A stretch of 64,000 bases of DNA, from positions 354,330,660-354,394,659 of the forward strand of contig NC_092873.1 in NCBI RefSeq assembly GCF_028372415.1. The letters are read 5' to 3'. The notes below the pieces were generated by a model. It had not been told where the DNA came from, did no database searches, and saw only the letters and a program-made list of their open reading frames with translations. The stretch comes from Notamacropus eugenii (lineage: Eukaryota > Chordata > Mammalia > Diprotodontia > Macropodidae). Position numbers and translations under genes: made by a program. This document shows, piece by piece, positions 41,468 through 53,530 of this stretch; positions within the stretch are counted from its first letter, which is position 1; each line of letters starts with the position of its first letter.

Positions 41468-41735
41468 ATATCCACACTTAATTGTAGCCTAAGATGGGAA
41501 GAGAGGAGGGAAAAAAATAAAGTAAAAAGTGCACAGCAGAGAACAAAAAAAAATCTACAAGAAAGCAAAGAAAAATGGGGCAGCTTTCAAAACAATGTGT
41601 AGTATTTATTATATAGGTTTTCTTGAAATGGAAATTTTTTTTATTCTATCTTCAGTTCTTATGCTCTGTTGTGAACATGGCAATTTTTTTCTTTTCTCAT
41701 TTTGTATTTAAGTTTAAAATAAATTTTAAAATTTA
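41205..41735 (+). repeat. L1 3' end, divergent subfamily, with AT microsatellite
   Basis: 'atgaactggttgatatagaa' and 'gtgtagtatttattatatag' resemble an L1 ORF2 end and 3' UTR of a subfamily different from the other copies. A (TA)n/(TG)n run (41354-41470) lies inside. Confidence 0.55.
41354..41470. repeat. Compound TA/TG/TACA microsatellite
   Basis: About 117 bp of alternating TA and TG units. Probably unstable. Confidence 0.9.
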
Positions 41736-41774
41736 CCAATTATTGTTAACAGAATTTTATGAAGCCAGTCTAAC

Positions 41775-42420
41775 CTGAGAATGAAGAAACAGCAGGCCAA
41801 CAAAGTGCAGGTAATCAGGTAGCCATTTAATTAATTAGTTTCATTATGAGGAACAGATTTGCACATTAGGAATTGTCCTGATCACAATTCCACCTTGCTC
41901 AAGTGAAGAAAGAGATTATATACATAAATCACAAGTGGAAAGGGAGGGGGGGAAGGTGGATTACAAAACAATCATTCCTAGGGCCAGAGTGATTTCCCCT
42001 GACAAACACACAAATAGAAGACAATACAATTCTGGAGTCCTGTGGGGGCAATATTGCTCAAGTCCTTGGGAGCTGTTAATTGGTGGGTCAAAGGACCAGA
42101 GTTCTGTGAAGGGAACAGGTTCTATAGTCTTTGCTTTGTTTTACTTCAAGTATGCAGGCAGAAAAATGTTAATGATTGTGAGTCTTGTCAAAGTTTGATC
42201 AGTTCAAGCAGTATTGTGAGTCTGACTCAAACTGGAAAAGGCAATTCTGAGAAATCGAATCTGTTAGTCTATTCGTTATACATATATAGATTATTATAAA
42301 ATCATTATAATGGTTATTATAAAAATCAGAATTCCTATAATTCCATTATATAGTATCCATTGAGATACTTCTCTGTACCTCCTAAAGGAGCAAAGAAGTC
42401 CAAGTCTTACCTTTTTTACC
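41775..42420 (-). mobile_element. Probable solo LTR fossil, related to 36575-37000
   Basis: Shares 'accagagttctgtgaaggga'-type sequence and a 'tttaattaatt' segment with the block at 36575, same orientation and similar order. No internal coding region adjoins it. Family not assigned; old. Confidence 0.4.
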
Positions 42421-42604
42421 ACCTTTACACAGAGAAGTAAACATAAGAGAACATAAGGGCAGTGTCAGTGCTGAGGGGCTGGATATGTGTAACTACAGAG
42501 AAAGAATCAGTCAGACTTGGTAACATTGCACATGAGACCGGGAAGGAGAAAAACCAAAGACATGTATACAAAGTATATACAAAGTGAAGTTGAGTGTGTA
42601 TGCA

Positions 42605-42670
42605 TGGGTGTGTAATAGAAGCAAGCAAGCATTTATGAGGTGCCTACTATGTGCTAAGTGTTTTACAGAT
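42605..42670 (+). repeat. MIR-class fragment
   Basis: 'ggtgcctactatgtgctaag' then 'tgttttacagatgtt'. Confidence 0.45.
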
Positions 42671-42829
42671 GTTCGGTACAGGATGAACACTACTAATTGG
42701 GGAAATCAGAAAAGTGCTCCTATAAGATGTTGCCTATTAATTGACTCTTGAAAGAAGTTATGAATTCTAACGTAACAAATAACAAATTCTAACTCCAAAA
42801 CTGTAAGGTTTACTCTATTACCCTAAAAC

Positions 42830-43430
42830 TTGTTTCTCTTTTGACTTTACCATATCTGTCAAGGGGGCACCACTCACCCCATCCTGCATTTTTGAAATAC
42901 TGGGGCTGTCTTTGATTATTCTCCCCCTCCTCATCTCATTTATAATGTTACCAAGTCTGACTGATTCTTTCTCTGTAATCTCTCATATCCAGCCACTCTG
43001 TTCCCACTAACACTGTTCTAGTGCAGGTCTTCATTTCTAACTGCCTGCACTATTACCACTGCCTCCTAACTCTTCTTCTTATCTCCACATTCTCTCCCTT
43101 CTATCCATTCTTCATATTCCTAGACTAATCTTCCTTATCTATGGATGGTCGTATCTTCCTTCTGCTTAAAATACATCACTAGTTCCCTTTTGTTCACTGA
43201 ATAATGCTCCTTAGCATTCAAAGGTATCCAAGACCCTCTGAAATCTGGCTCCCTAACCTACTTTTCCAGCCTTCTTTTATGATTCTCCTTATCACATATA
43301 CTCTGCAGTTCCACCCTTTCCACCCCCCAAATTTTCTGGCTTCTATGACTTCTATTGTTCCCATAAATAATTGGATCACTTTCTCTACTAGAACAATTAT
43401 TTCTATAAAGTTAGGTCCCAATTAGTGTGA
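42830..43430 (+). repeat. L2 LINE fragment
   Basis: 'caggtcttcatttctaactg', 'cactagttcccttttg' and 'caagaccctctgaaatctgg' are ordered as in L2. Confidence 0.65.
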
Positions 43431-43500
43431 ATAAATAATTTCTTGAAATAGTCATATGTATTCAAATTCATATTATTCAAAGTTATAATTGTGTTACAAA

Positions 43501-43618
43501 GTAACCAGAATTTTGTGGGAAGGAACTGAGCTTTAAGAGTGATCAGATTTCCTTCTGATACCCTAAAATTGTACTCCTAGACTGGAGATATTTGAGGGAT
43601 GGCAAATAGATGTAACTC
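43501..43618 (+). repeat. Left arm of a ~110-bp inverted repeat
   Basis: Begins GTAACCAGAATTTTGTGGGA and reappears inverted at 44117-44226 with roughly 89% identity and one 8-bp gap. Family unknown. Confidence 0.9.
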
Positions 43619-44116
43619 AATAATAATGATTTCAACAAAGTGGAAATAGGCTGTTTGAATTCACTCTGTCTGAGACCTAGTTGCATATAGCTCATACCCT
43701 TTGGTTCATTTGCAAACTTTCACCAATCACCTTCATACACATATACGCTTAATACAAATTCCTGGTCTATAGCACTAATTAGAATAGGAGAACGGGAATA
43801 TGGTGAAGTAGAGTTTTCACTATGTAAATCCTTCTCAGTGTGCTGATTAAGACTGTCATAGAGGTATTTTAGCCAACAAAATTAGGTTTATCTGCATGTA
43901 GTATAGGTGTGGGGTGTGGGGGATAGACTATAGAAAGACAGAAGATTTGATGGTGGCATGAATAGATTCAATCTGAGGTCTGATCTATATCTATTGGAAA
44001 CAAGAGGCATGCCTTGCCTGTACTTCCTGTCTAGGTAGGAGGGAGGGGGAGACAAGTTTCAGAACAGCCAAGGATGGGCAATCTCTCCTCTAGAACTCCA
44101 AAAGGATACTGGGCTA

Positions 44117-44226
44117 GAGTTACATCTATCTGCTATCCCTTAAATATCTCCAGTATAATTTTAAGGTATCAGAAGGAAAGCTGATCACTTTTAAAGCTCA
44201 GCTCCTTCCCGTAAAATGCTGGTTAC
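44117..44226 (-). repeat. Right arm of the inverted repeat
   Basis: On the minus strand it begins GTAACCAGCATTTTACGGGA, matching the left arm. The 498-bp spacer between the arms (43619-44116) has no recognisable coding content. Confidence 0.9.
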
Positions 44227-44559
44227 ATGGAAGATCATCACAAATAGTGAAAAGCGACCAAACCCATTTATCTAAACAAAACAACAAACAGAAATCAGAG
44301 AAGTTCTATGGGCTAGATATAATAAAGAATACATGAGTTCAAATGTGCTAAGAGCAAAATAAGATCTCAGCTCAAACTGAGAGAAAAAGCAATCTTATAA
44401 TAGCCAAGCTCAGTCTTTAGAGTTGTAAGTTCTGGAGGTCAAGAACCATGAATGAGTCCACCTTTTGTAGGATTAATGGAATATAAGATCTTCCCCATGC
44501 ATTAATAGGCTTATGTGACCGCATGTGTCCCCTTTTTCCTTGGAACAGGAATTATGTTC

Positions 44560-45227
44560 CCAGGTCTAGAGCTCTGTACACAGGTGTTTCTATCACGAAT
44601 GTCTTGCTGCTTTGAACTTTGGCTCAATTCACAGCTGTGACATCCTGAGTCACATAGAACCCATCAGGTGATTCAGAGACATTTATATTGCCTTGGGAGA
44701 GGTACTTGCTTAAGGATAGGCTTGCTTGCAGGAAGGTTTTCACACCTTTTGGCACTGAGCTGATTTGGCACTGAACCATGTGGGTTGTGATGCCTTCTGG
44801 CTCTGAGCTATTAGTTGAAAACTATATATACTGAAAAGTTGGTATTTTACTTTGGGGCTCACTCATGAAAAGAATGTTTATTTGTGATTTGGCCAGATGA
44901 AACTGTGTAATCGTTGTTAAGGAGTTCCCCCCACCTTTAAAAACCCAGATATTGGTGCTCGCTGGTCTGGTGATTAAGTATCTGTTATTCTGCTTAGACA
45001 GCTGGAACCCTGTCTATTGAATTCTTTCTTGGATACTCACTTCTTTCTACTTATCTGTCTGCATGGTTTAATTAAAGTGAGATTGTTGACTCCTTTGAAG
45101 CTATCTTTCCATTTGAAAAGCAGGTCAAAGAAACTGTGCTAGTGTGGTTGCTGATATACCTTTCTGTATAAGTCCATTGCTCCAAGGACTGTAGTCTGAC
45201 ATTTAAGAGTTCACATCATTAAAAACT

Positions 45228-45228
<1 letters not shown>
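44560..45228 (+). mobile_element. Possible LTR fossil with R/U5-like end
   Basis: A TATATA-type box near 44823, then 'ttaaaaacccagatattggt' and 'gctcgctggtctggtgatta' resemble an LTR core promoter and R/U5 region of a gammaretrovirus-like element. The element seems solo and old; ends are not defined. Low certainty. Confidence 0.3.

Positions 45229-45229
<1 letters not shown>

Positions 45230-45273
<44 letters not shown>
45230..45273. repeat. (CT)n microsatellite
   Basis: 44 bp of nearly pure TC directly following the LTR-like block. Confidence 0.95.
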
Positions 45274-45274
45274 G

Positions 45275-46590
45275 GATTGTTCCTCTGCCTTGCTATCTTT
45301 GTCTCTGTGACTGTTTCTCTATCTGTATCTTTCTTGACTGCCTCCCTGAAGGTCCTTTCTTGAAGTATCTGAAAAAAAAAACTTCAAGTAGTGAAGTTAA
45401 TTATAGTTAACTTAATTAGTTATTATCAACTAATATCTCCTTCCAAGTACAAAACATAAGACGTGAAACTATTTTTCAGGGTACCCTACAAGGGGATGGT
45501 ATAACTCATTTGGAAGTGTAAGAGTGCAGTCCCATGGGATACGTTCAGAATTGCCCTTCCTGGTTCCAGTCAACTATGTGGGAGCTTTGGGCTTTGATAA
45601 CAATCATGAGTTGATCCAGTGCTGTACTGGTATAGTACTTAAGCCCCTATAGTCCCAACAGTGGTTTCTTTAATGTTAGAAAAGTATATCAATGTTCACA
45701 AAAGTAAATGTGGCTAATATGACCCTCTCAACTTTGAAGAAAGGAAGGAGATAAAATTGGTGAGTTACTGGGACAAGGTACTGTTCTGAGAATCATTCAT
45801 TTTATTTCCTTTGCCTTTAAAAGGGCTTTCTTCTGCTAGTTTCAGGGGTGGAAGAGAGAGAAGAGACCAAGATGCATGCCACGTTGGTCATGCTAGCCAC
45901 GAAGAGCAATTGGCTTCTGTGCTCAGATAGACATTCTTCAGGTATAGCTGCTATTGTAGCCATGGCTTGAGCCTCTACTTGCTCTTGTTTTGACAGGGAC
46001 AATACAATAACAGATATAGGACAAAGACTCAAGCTGCCTACCTACAGTACTGTGGTGTGTGGTATTAAGCAGAATGAATCAGGTCTGAAATTGAGAAGAA
46101 ATCCTAGCCACCTGGACCAACAACTTCTGAAAGTAGTAGCAGCTGATCAGATGGAAGGAGGACAAACTGTCCTCTCCTACACTGTTTCCTTGATCATGTT
46201 AATTGAGGTCTCTGGCCCCTGAAAATGAGCCCCCAGCAAATTTCTTCCCCTTTCACCACCAGGGAAAGAAGAAAGGACAGGAAGATATTTTCTCTTTGGG
46301 GAAATGATTTGAGGATATTTTTCCTGTTATCTTTATGGTCATTAGGGTGTTTGTAATATTTAGCTTGTAAAACTATATATCAAAGATTGGTCTGATTGAA
46401 AAATATCTCCCAAATGTGGGCTAGGAATAGTCAAGGACAGAGCCATGTCAATATTTCCATATTATTAATAGTTGAGAGTGATATGCCACTGTCTCTTTTT
46501 CATCCTACCTTTAGATTAGTACTGAATCAGATTGTCATTACTGCTGCCCCAGAAGCATAAAAGAGGTCTGCCTATAAAAACTTGAATTTT
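45275..46590. other. Intergenic sequence, nothing recognised
   Basis: Includes a 71-codon minus-strand frame (45817-46032) without family resemblance. No RNA gene or clear repeat. Confidence 0.35.
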
Positions 46591-46594
46591 ATAC

Positions 46595-47035
46595 ACACAC
46601 TGACACAAAGTAAAGTGAACAGAACCAGAACATTGTACACAGTACGAACGACATTGGGCAATGATCAACTAAGATTGACTTAGTTCTTCTCAGCAACACA
46701 ATGATCCAAGACAAGTCCAAAGGACTCATGATGGAAAATGCTGTCGACATCCAGAGGAAGAACTGAAGGAATCTGAATATAGATCAACACAAACTATTTT
46801 CACTTTATTTTTTTAGTGTTTTTTTCTTTTGTTCTGTTTCTTCTTTCATAACACAACTAATATGGATATATATTTTACATGATTTCACATATGTAAACTA
46901 TAGCAAGTTGCTTACTATTTTAAGGAGGGGGAAGGGGAAAATTTGGAACTCAGAATTTTATATAAAAGTTAAAATTTGTGTTTGCATGTAATTGGGAAAA
47001 AATTAAAATACTATCTACTAGAAAAAATTAAAAAA
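46595..47035 (+). repeat. L1 3' UTR fragment
   Basis: 'gtgaacagaaccagaacatt', 'tgatggaaaatgctgtcgac' and 'tttgcatgtaattgggaaaa' follow the marsupial L1 3' end. Confidence 0.8.
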
Positions 47036-47039
47036 AACT

Positions 47040-47930
47040 TGAAATCTAGCACACTCTGGTGAGCACCGGGGATCATGCTGTGAATGGGAAAGCCAGGGTA
47101 TTTATATACTTTTTGCATTCATATTATACATATTATATCATACACTGGCTAATTTCTGATGAAACCACTTGTAGAGGGAGGTATCCTGATGGTAGCACCA
47201 CCTAGTGGTTGAAATATATACTATACTCAAAGATTAATTAATAAAGTGACCGCCTACTTTTCTGTAGGTGGCAGAAAGCTGAGAAATGAGTCAAGTATGG
47301 GTTGCTATTCCTTCAGTACCACTGAATGCATAATGAGCACACTGAGTGTCACAAAAACAACATAAAACATTGGAGTCCTGTGACTAGTGGTAGAACTGAA
47401 AGCTTCAGCACCTATGGTACCTAGGGGCTAGAATCAAGGATCACTTGATCTACAATCAAATCTGCTGCTGCTGAGTTAGCAAATTCCCATCTTTCTGTAA
47501 ACTAACAAAGAACTTTAGTATGTGTGCAGGTTTCCTACAAATTGTTCAGGATATGGTAAACAGGATGGCAGCTTTACAAGTTATCTAGAGGTGTTTTAAC
47601 AAATGTAGACCTATACCAACCTTGATATGAAAGAAGAAAATATTTGACTCAATCTGGAAATCAGGGAAAAATCTATCAATTAAATAGTAACATCCTATAA
47701 AAGGCCCAATTTGTGGTGAACTCTATCCTGGGTATTAAGAAGAAGGAGAAAAGATGTAGGAAGATGTGATCCTAGTCTACTTGAGCTTAGAAATCAGAGT
47801 GAATACATAAGAAAAAAATAAACCAAAATGCATATCAAAATAATGTAATATAAGCAAACAAGAAGGAATATCCTACACAGAAGTGCCCAGAAATGGGGGA
47901 CAAGTCAGACAACTAGTGATTCTGACATTT
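47040..47930. other. Intergenic sequence, nothing recognised
   Basis: No gene or confidently named repeat. Confidence 0.35.
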
Positions 47931-47934
47931 GGAA

Positions 47935-48495
47935 GCACCACAAATTGCCCCATCTCCCTACAATTCAAAGAGATAAAAAAGGAGAAAAAGTTATAGACGC
48001 ACACAAAAATATGTGTAGTAGCTCTTTTTGTGATGGCAATGAATCAGTAGCTAAGGGGTACTTATCAGTTGGGGAATGGCTGATTAAATTGGGGTATACA
48101 AAGGCACTGGAATACCATTGTGTTATAAGAAACAATAAAGAGGACAATTTCTGAAAAACATGGGAAGACTTGTATGAATTGATACAAAGTAAAGTGAGCA
48201 AAAGCAGTAGAATAATTTATAACAATATGGTAAAAATGTACAACTCTGATCAATGCAATAATCAACCATGATTGCAGAGGACTAATGAAGAATATTAACC
48301 CACCATGCCCCCATAACCCCAGCCCACATCTCAGCCTGACAGAGAATGAAATACACCATTTTAGGACAGAACTAATGCAGGAAATTGTTTTTCTTTACCA
48401 TGAATATTTGTTACAAGGATTTTTTCTTTTTTTATTAGTGTTTGGAAGAGCGAGGAAAATTAATTCTTATTAATTAAAAAAAGAATTTAAAAGAA
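47935..48495 (+). repeat. L1 3' end
   Basis: 'tagctctttttgtgatggca', 'gttggggaatggctgattaa' and 'gaataccattgtgttataag' give L1 ORF2 C-terminal and 3' UTR sequence. Confidence 0.8.
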
Positions 48496-48499
48496 ACAA

Positions 48500-49155
48500 T
48501 ATAAAATAAGGGGGTTGGGGGAGAAAACCCTCCAAATTGTCCTCACCAGAGTAAAGCAGTAAGACAGTTGAGAGGACTGTGTAGGAGATAACCAGGATTT
48601 GGGAACACAAGGCTCTATGGTAGAAGAGACTCTAAAGAACTGCAAAGATGCATCTGGGGAGATTGCCACCTAAAGAGGAGACAATGTAGGACCAGAGCAG
48701 AGCTCACCTGGGATGTGAAAGTGCTGCCATCTGGTAGCTTCCTGTTTTAGCTAATTATTACTAATTAGTTATTAAGTTTATTTTTTCCACCTGCTGAAGG
48801 TGGAAGTGCCAAATTTTTTAAAAGACCTGGAACAAAGACTCAAGTTGACAATGAACATTTTCTTTCATAGGTACAAGTGATAATGATTCTAACCACTAAG
48901 TGATGCTTTCCTAACTGTTGGATTTCTGGGTTTCTAAGCTGTTATTCTTCCCTTTTTAGGGTGTGATGTTAGGGAGTTTTGCTTGGATTTTTGCAACAAA
49001 TGACTTGCTCTGATCACACAAGATGGCATATCATAGTGGTCAATCTATGAATTATGTTTTCTATACACGACTGGAACAATGAAGAATGCCCAGCAAGAAT
49101 CTCCTTGAAAACTGTATCCTCATAAGTCATGGCCATATGAAGACAGCCAGCTTTT
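48500..49155. other. Intergenic sequence, nothing recognised
   Basis: No supported feature. Confidence 0.35.
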
Positions 49156-49156
49156 A

Positions 49157-49390
49157 AAAAAATTAATATTTTATTTCTTCCAATTACATGTAAAAACAAT
49201 TTTTGATATTCAATTTTAAAAGTGTTTGATTTCCAAATTCTCTCCTTACTGCCTCCCACCCCAGGTGGCAAGCAATTTGATATACGTTATCCATGTATAA
49301 TAATATAAAACATATTTCCATGTTAGTCATGTTACGAAAGAAAATATATATCAGCCCCCCGCAAAAAAAATGAAAAAAAAAGGATGCTTC
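49157..49390 (-). repeat. L1 3' UTR fragment, antisense
   Basis: 'tattttatttcttccaatta' then 'catgtaaaaacaat' is the reverse complement of the L1 tail. Confidence 0.75.
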
Positions 49391-49589
49391 AATCTACTTT
49401 CAGTACTTTCTATGGAGGTGCATAGTATTTGTCATCTTAAGTCCTTCAGTATTGTCTTGGATCTTTGTACTGATGGTGAGCTTTAAGGAATCAACTAGCT
49501 CCTCCCCTTGAAAGAGACAATGTTAGTGCTATCAACCTTCTCCAGACTTCAGCATTCTGGAATAAAATCTGAGATGTAAAGTATAGCAA

Positions 49590-49720
49590 AGAGAAAGATC
49601 TGACCTTGGAGCCAGGAAGACCAAGGTTCCTGTTTTGCCTCTGACACATGCTATCTGTGTGATGCTAGGCAAGTCACTGCATATCTCAGTGATTTAGACA
49701 ACTCTTTAAGATTATGTATC
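49590..49720 (+). repeat. MIR SINE fragment
   Basis: 'ccttggagccaggaagacca' and 'tgctaggcaagtcactgcat' match the 5' and core parts. Confidence 0.6.
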
Positions 49721-49724
49721 AGCA

Positions 49725-50580
49725 AGGACCCAGGCATACACAGGAGGGCCTGTTGTACAGGTTCTTAGATCTGCTTTTCTAAAAGGAAAGCAACTTTTGA
49801 GGGGTCAACAATCACTTAAATCAAGCACATATATCATTCACTTAGTTCAGGGGGAAAAGTCAGCACCCTGAACTTCAGAGAAAATACAAACAGAGAAATA
49901 AAGACCAACAGTCAGGGCTTCCAATTGTCTAACCATAAGTAATACATATGTTACCAGAGAGAGAAGTATCAACGTCGGGGTTTTCAAAGTCAGCAGGGCT
50001 CCTTAGTGGCTACCCAGAGTCTCCTCCGGTCAATCAAACACTTTCGATGAATAAGTCCCAAAATAAAACCTCACCTCTGAGTATTTATACACTTTTCAGA
50101 GCCTGTGCTCATGACCCTCTGACCCAACGCCTCAACAGAAATTAACAAAAGGTTTTGAGGCCTATTCATAGGTGGGGAAAATCTTTAACTCTTCCCCCCA
50201 CCCACCCACCATTAACCTTGCATTAACATTACAGATTATTAATTGTGGAGAAGGCGATGACCTACCTGCCCAGGTAAAGGGAGTTTTCTCATTTGGGAGT
50301 TCCCTCTACTAATGGAATCATAGGTTCAGTTCCTATCCTTATCCTCATCCCTGGAGCAAAGCCCATGCTGTTCCTCCAAAGTTATGGCTCTTGTGTGAAG
50401 AAGGAAAGAGGAAAGGCAGGTTCATACCAATCAGCTGAATCAAGTTAATGGCCTAAAACTAAGTTTGGAATAAATTTACAGGAAAGAGAGAGGACTTGGA
50501 TTTGAATCAGGTATCCCTTCAAAAGCAAACTTTGCTCCTCCTTGGGCTCTAAACAAATAAGTCATCTTGCCTAATCCATT
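49725..50580. other. Intergenic, possible LTR-type remnant
   Basis: 'gcagggctccttagtggcta' and 'cagagtctcctccggtcaat' suggest a marsupial retroelement remnant, but I cannot define ends or family. Confidence 0.25.
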
Positions 50581-50589
50581 TCTTTCTTT

Positions 50590-52975
50590 TAAGGAAGTTT
50601 TTATTGATATCTTCTATTTCTTACATCATCATAGTTATTCCAAGTATCTCTCCCCCTTCCCCTCCTAGGGAGCTGTCCCATATAACAAATAGCATTTTTA
50701 GAGGAGGAAAAAAATCAACAGAGCTGATCAATACATTGAAAAAGTTCAAAAATATATGTGACACCTGTGAACTTCCCATTTCCATAAACGGGTGGGTTGA
50801 AGGTGTCCTCTCATGTTTCTTCATTTGAGTCTTGCTGAATCTTTATAATTTTGTTGCAATTACCCTCGATTTTTTTTTTTTGATGTGTAGTTCTTTCCAT
50901 TTACATTGTTGGAGTTACTGAGTGTATTGTTTTCTTGGTTCTGCTTACTTCATTTTGCTTCTGTTCATATAAATCTTTCAATTATTTTTTGAATTCATCA
51001 CATGCATAATTTCTTACAGCACAATAATATTCCACTACATTCATGTACCACAATTTGTTTAGCTATTTCCTAATTGATAGGCATCTATTTTGTTTCCAGT
51101 TTTTATCTATCGCACAAAAAATTGCTGCCATAAATATTATGGAGTACAAAGGGACTTTCTTCTTAACAATGACTGCCTATAAGCCTAGTAATGGAATCTC
51201 TGATTCAAAGGGTATAGACATTTTAGTCATTTTATTTGTATAATTCCAAAATTCTTTTCAAAATGGTTATAACATTTCACAGCTCTACCAAAAATGTATG
51301 AGTGTGTCAATAATTCCACAACCCCTCCAATATTGACTACTGATATTTTTTGTTATTTTCACCAATTTGCAAGGTTTGAGGTAAAACCTCAGGGTTACTT
51401 TGATGTGCATTTCTCTTATTAGTGATTTAGAACATTCATATGGTTATGAATATTTCACAATTCTTCTTTTGACAACTATTTGTTCATATCCATTGACCAT
51501 GTGTCTACTGGGGAGTTGCTCTCTTGGTCTTATATTGTTAACTTTATATATCTTGGAAACCAGATCTTTATCAGAAAAATTTGATATGTAGATTTTTTTC
51601 TCCATTCAACCATTTCTCTTCTTATCTTAGGTGTATTAATTTTGTGCAGAAGCTTTTCAGTTTCATGTCATCAAAATTGTCTATTTTAGTTTTTACAATT
51701 GTCTCTATCTCTTATTTACTTAAAAATACATCTCCTACACTTGGTTGAGAGATGGTATATGAGACGTTTCTTTTCCAGTTTTTTTAAGAATATGATCCTT
51801 AATGGTAAGATCATGTATTCATTTAGGATGTATTTTTGGTGAAAGATACTGATCTAAGTCTAAATTCTGGCAGAATGATTTCCAGTTTTCCTAGCAGTTT
51901 TTATCAAATAAGGAGTTTTTCCCCTAGGTAATTTATTTTCCCCTAGACATTTAGGGGTGCTGGGACCCCAAAATAACAAAACATGGGTCCTGCCCAAATG
52001 AATTCAACCCAAGCCTTCTTTCACCCAAAGGAAAACAAGGTTTATTAAAGATCTGCCATATTGGCCAGACTCTTAAGGAATCTGAATGTAAGCAGGCCAG
52101 CTTGAATCTGAGCACTTTCATGGAGGCTGAGATGGATCTTATATACCGGAAAAACCATGGGAGTGATCTAGGGTTAGCCAAATACTCTTTGGTGATGAGA
52201 GGACAGGTCTAGGGAGGATCTTGATGGCAATGGCAAATAGGCTGGGATGACTGTGAGGATACAGAGAAGGGCCCTGAATGCCAGGGACCTGGATCCTGTG
52301 GGCAAGGGAGAATGAGGTCTAGATAGGATCAAGGGTGGGAAGTAGCCAGAGGCAATCTGGAGGTAACAGACAAGGAAGGTCTGGGTTAACGGTAACAAAG
52401 AATTGGGAGTAGAGATAAACGAAAGGCTAGTTGAGGGGATTATAACCTCAGGTGAACACCAGATCAAGTGGGGAAATTCAAGGAGAGTTCAAGGGGGTTT
52501 CCAGAGCCTGTATCCTCCCCCACAATTTATGTTTTCCACTTAAGCAAAAATTGGATTATTGTGTTCCAGTCTTTCTGATTCTCCATTATCTAGTCTGTTC
52601 ATTGATTTGTCTCTCTCTATTTTTTATCCAATACCAGGTATTTTTGATGACTCCTGCTTTATAGTATAGTTTGAGATCTGGAAGTGCTATTCCCCCTATA
52701 TCCCTACTTCTTTTCATCATTTCCCTTGATATTCTAGATTTTTTTCAAATAAATTTTGTTATTATTTCACCAAGTTCTATAAAGCATTCCCTTGGGAATT
52801 TGATTGGTATAGCATTAAAAGTCTAAATTAATTTGGATAGCATTGCCATTTTTATAGCATATTGGCATAGCCTAGCCATGAGCATGGAATATTCTTCCAG
52901 TTATTTAAGTTGTTCTTTATTTCTTCAAGGAACACTTTGCAACTGAATCTATACAAGTCTTTTTTAGGCATTTTA
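50590..52975 (-). repeat. L1 LINE, antisense, 5'-truncated, hosting an LTR
   Basis: Antisense L1 3' UTR and ORF2 end ('attccactacattcatgtac', 'atttcctaattgataggcat', 'tggatagcattgcc', 'ccatgagcatggaatattct'). The sequence is split by a solo LTR at 51937-52523 and resumes directly after it. The ORF2 part seen is the reverse-transcriptase and C-terminal portion, heavily decayed. Confidence 0.8.
51937..52523 (-). mobile_element. Solo LTR fossil inside L1
   Basis: About 587 bp flanked by short direct repeats of the ATTTAT type (ending at 51936 and at 52530). It carries AATAAA-like sequence on the minus strand (around 52042). A related copy lies at 58185-58745. No internal retroviral genes adjoin it. 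Younger than its host L1. Confidence 0.7.
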
Positions 52976-52979
52976 TGCA

Positions 52980-53510
52980 TTTAGTAATTATTTGGAATGG
53001 GATCTCCATAATAACATTTGCATAATATAGTAACAATCCACTCCTAGTTTTGGTTTAGCCAGATAGTAAAGAACTAGTTGTGATCTCATATTCCAGACAT
53101 TGATCATTCTCAAGTGACTATATAAATTGTAACTTCTTAAGGAAGGCACAGAAGCTGAAAGCAAAGTTGGGGTTTAGAGTCTTAATCAACAAACCTATTA
53201 TAAAGTGCCTACAGTGTGCTTGGAGATACAAATAAAACAATGAAAAAGTCCACCACTCTCAAGTAGTTTACATTCTAATGGGGTGGTGACACCTACATGT
53301 AATGCCCCCCATGGCTACTCCAATTTATAATCACAAGTTGGGTCCCAAGAGTATGACTGCAACCTTGGAGGTTTAAGGGGTAACCCTGTGGCTAAGCTAC
53401 TTCTACAACAATAGCTCATGAGCTCCTACTGGCGTATTTCTCATTAACACATTAACATTCAACTAACAGACACACTTAACTCTTAGCAAAGGCCTTTGCT
53501 AACAGCTTAG
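52980..53510. other. Intergenic sequence with a MIR-class scrap
   Basis: A MIR/L2-class piece lies at 53180-53290 ('ataaagtgcctacagtgtgc'). The rest is unassigned. Confidence 0.35.
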
Positions 53511-53530
53511 TAAGAACAGTTGCTACAAAA

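Noticed and set aside
41179-41568. Frame rich in Tyr-Ile
   Set aside because: Translation of the TA/TG microsatellite.
45817-46032. 71-codon minus-strand frame (MSLCPISVIVLSLSKQEQ...)
   Set aside because: Considered as a pseudogene piece, but no family match, promoter or splice sites support it.
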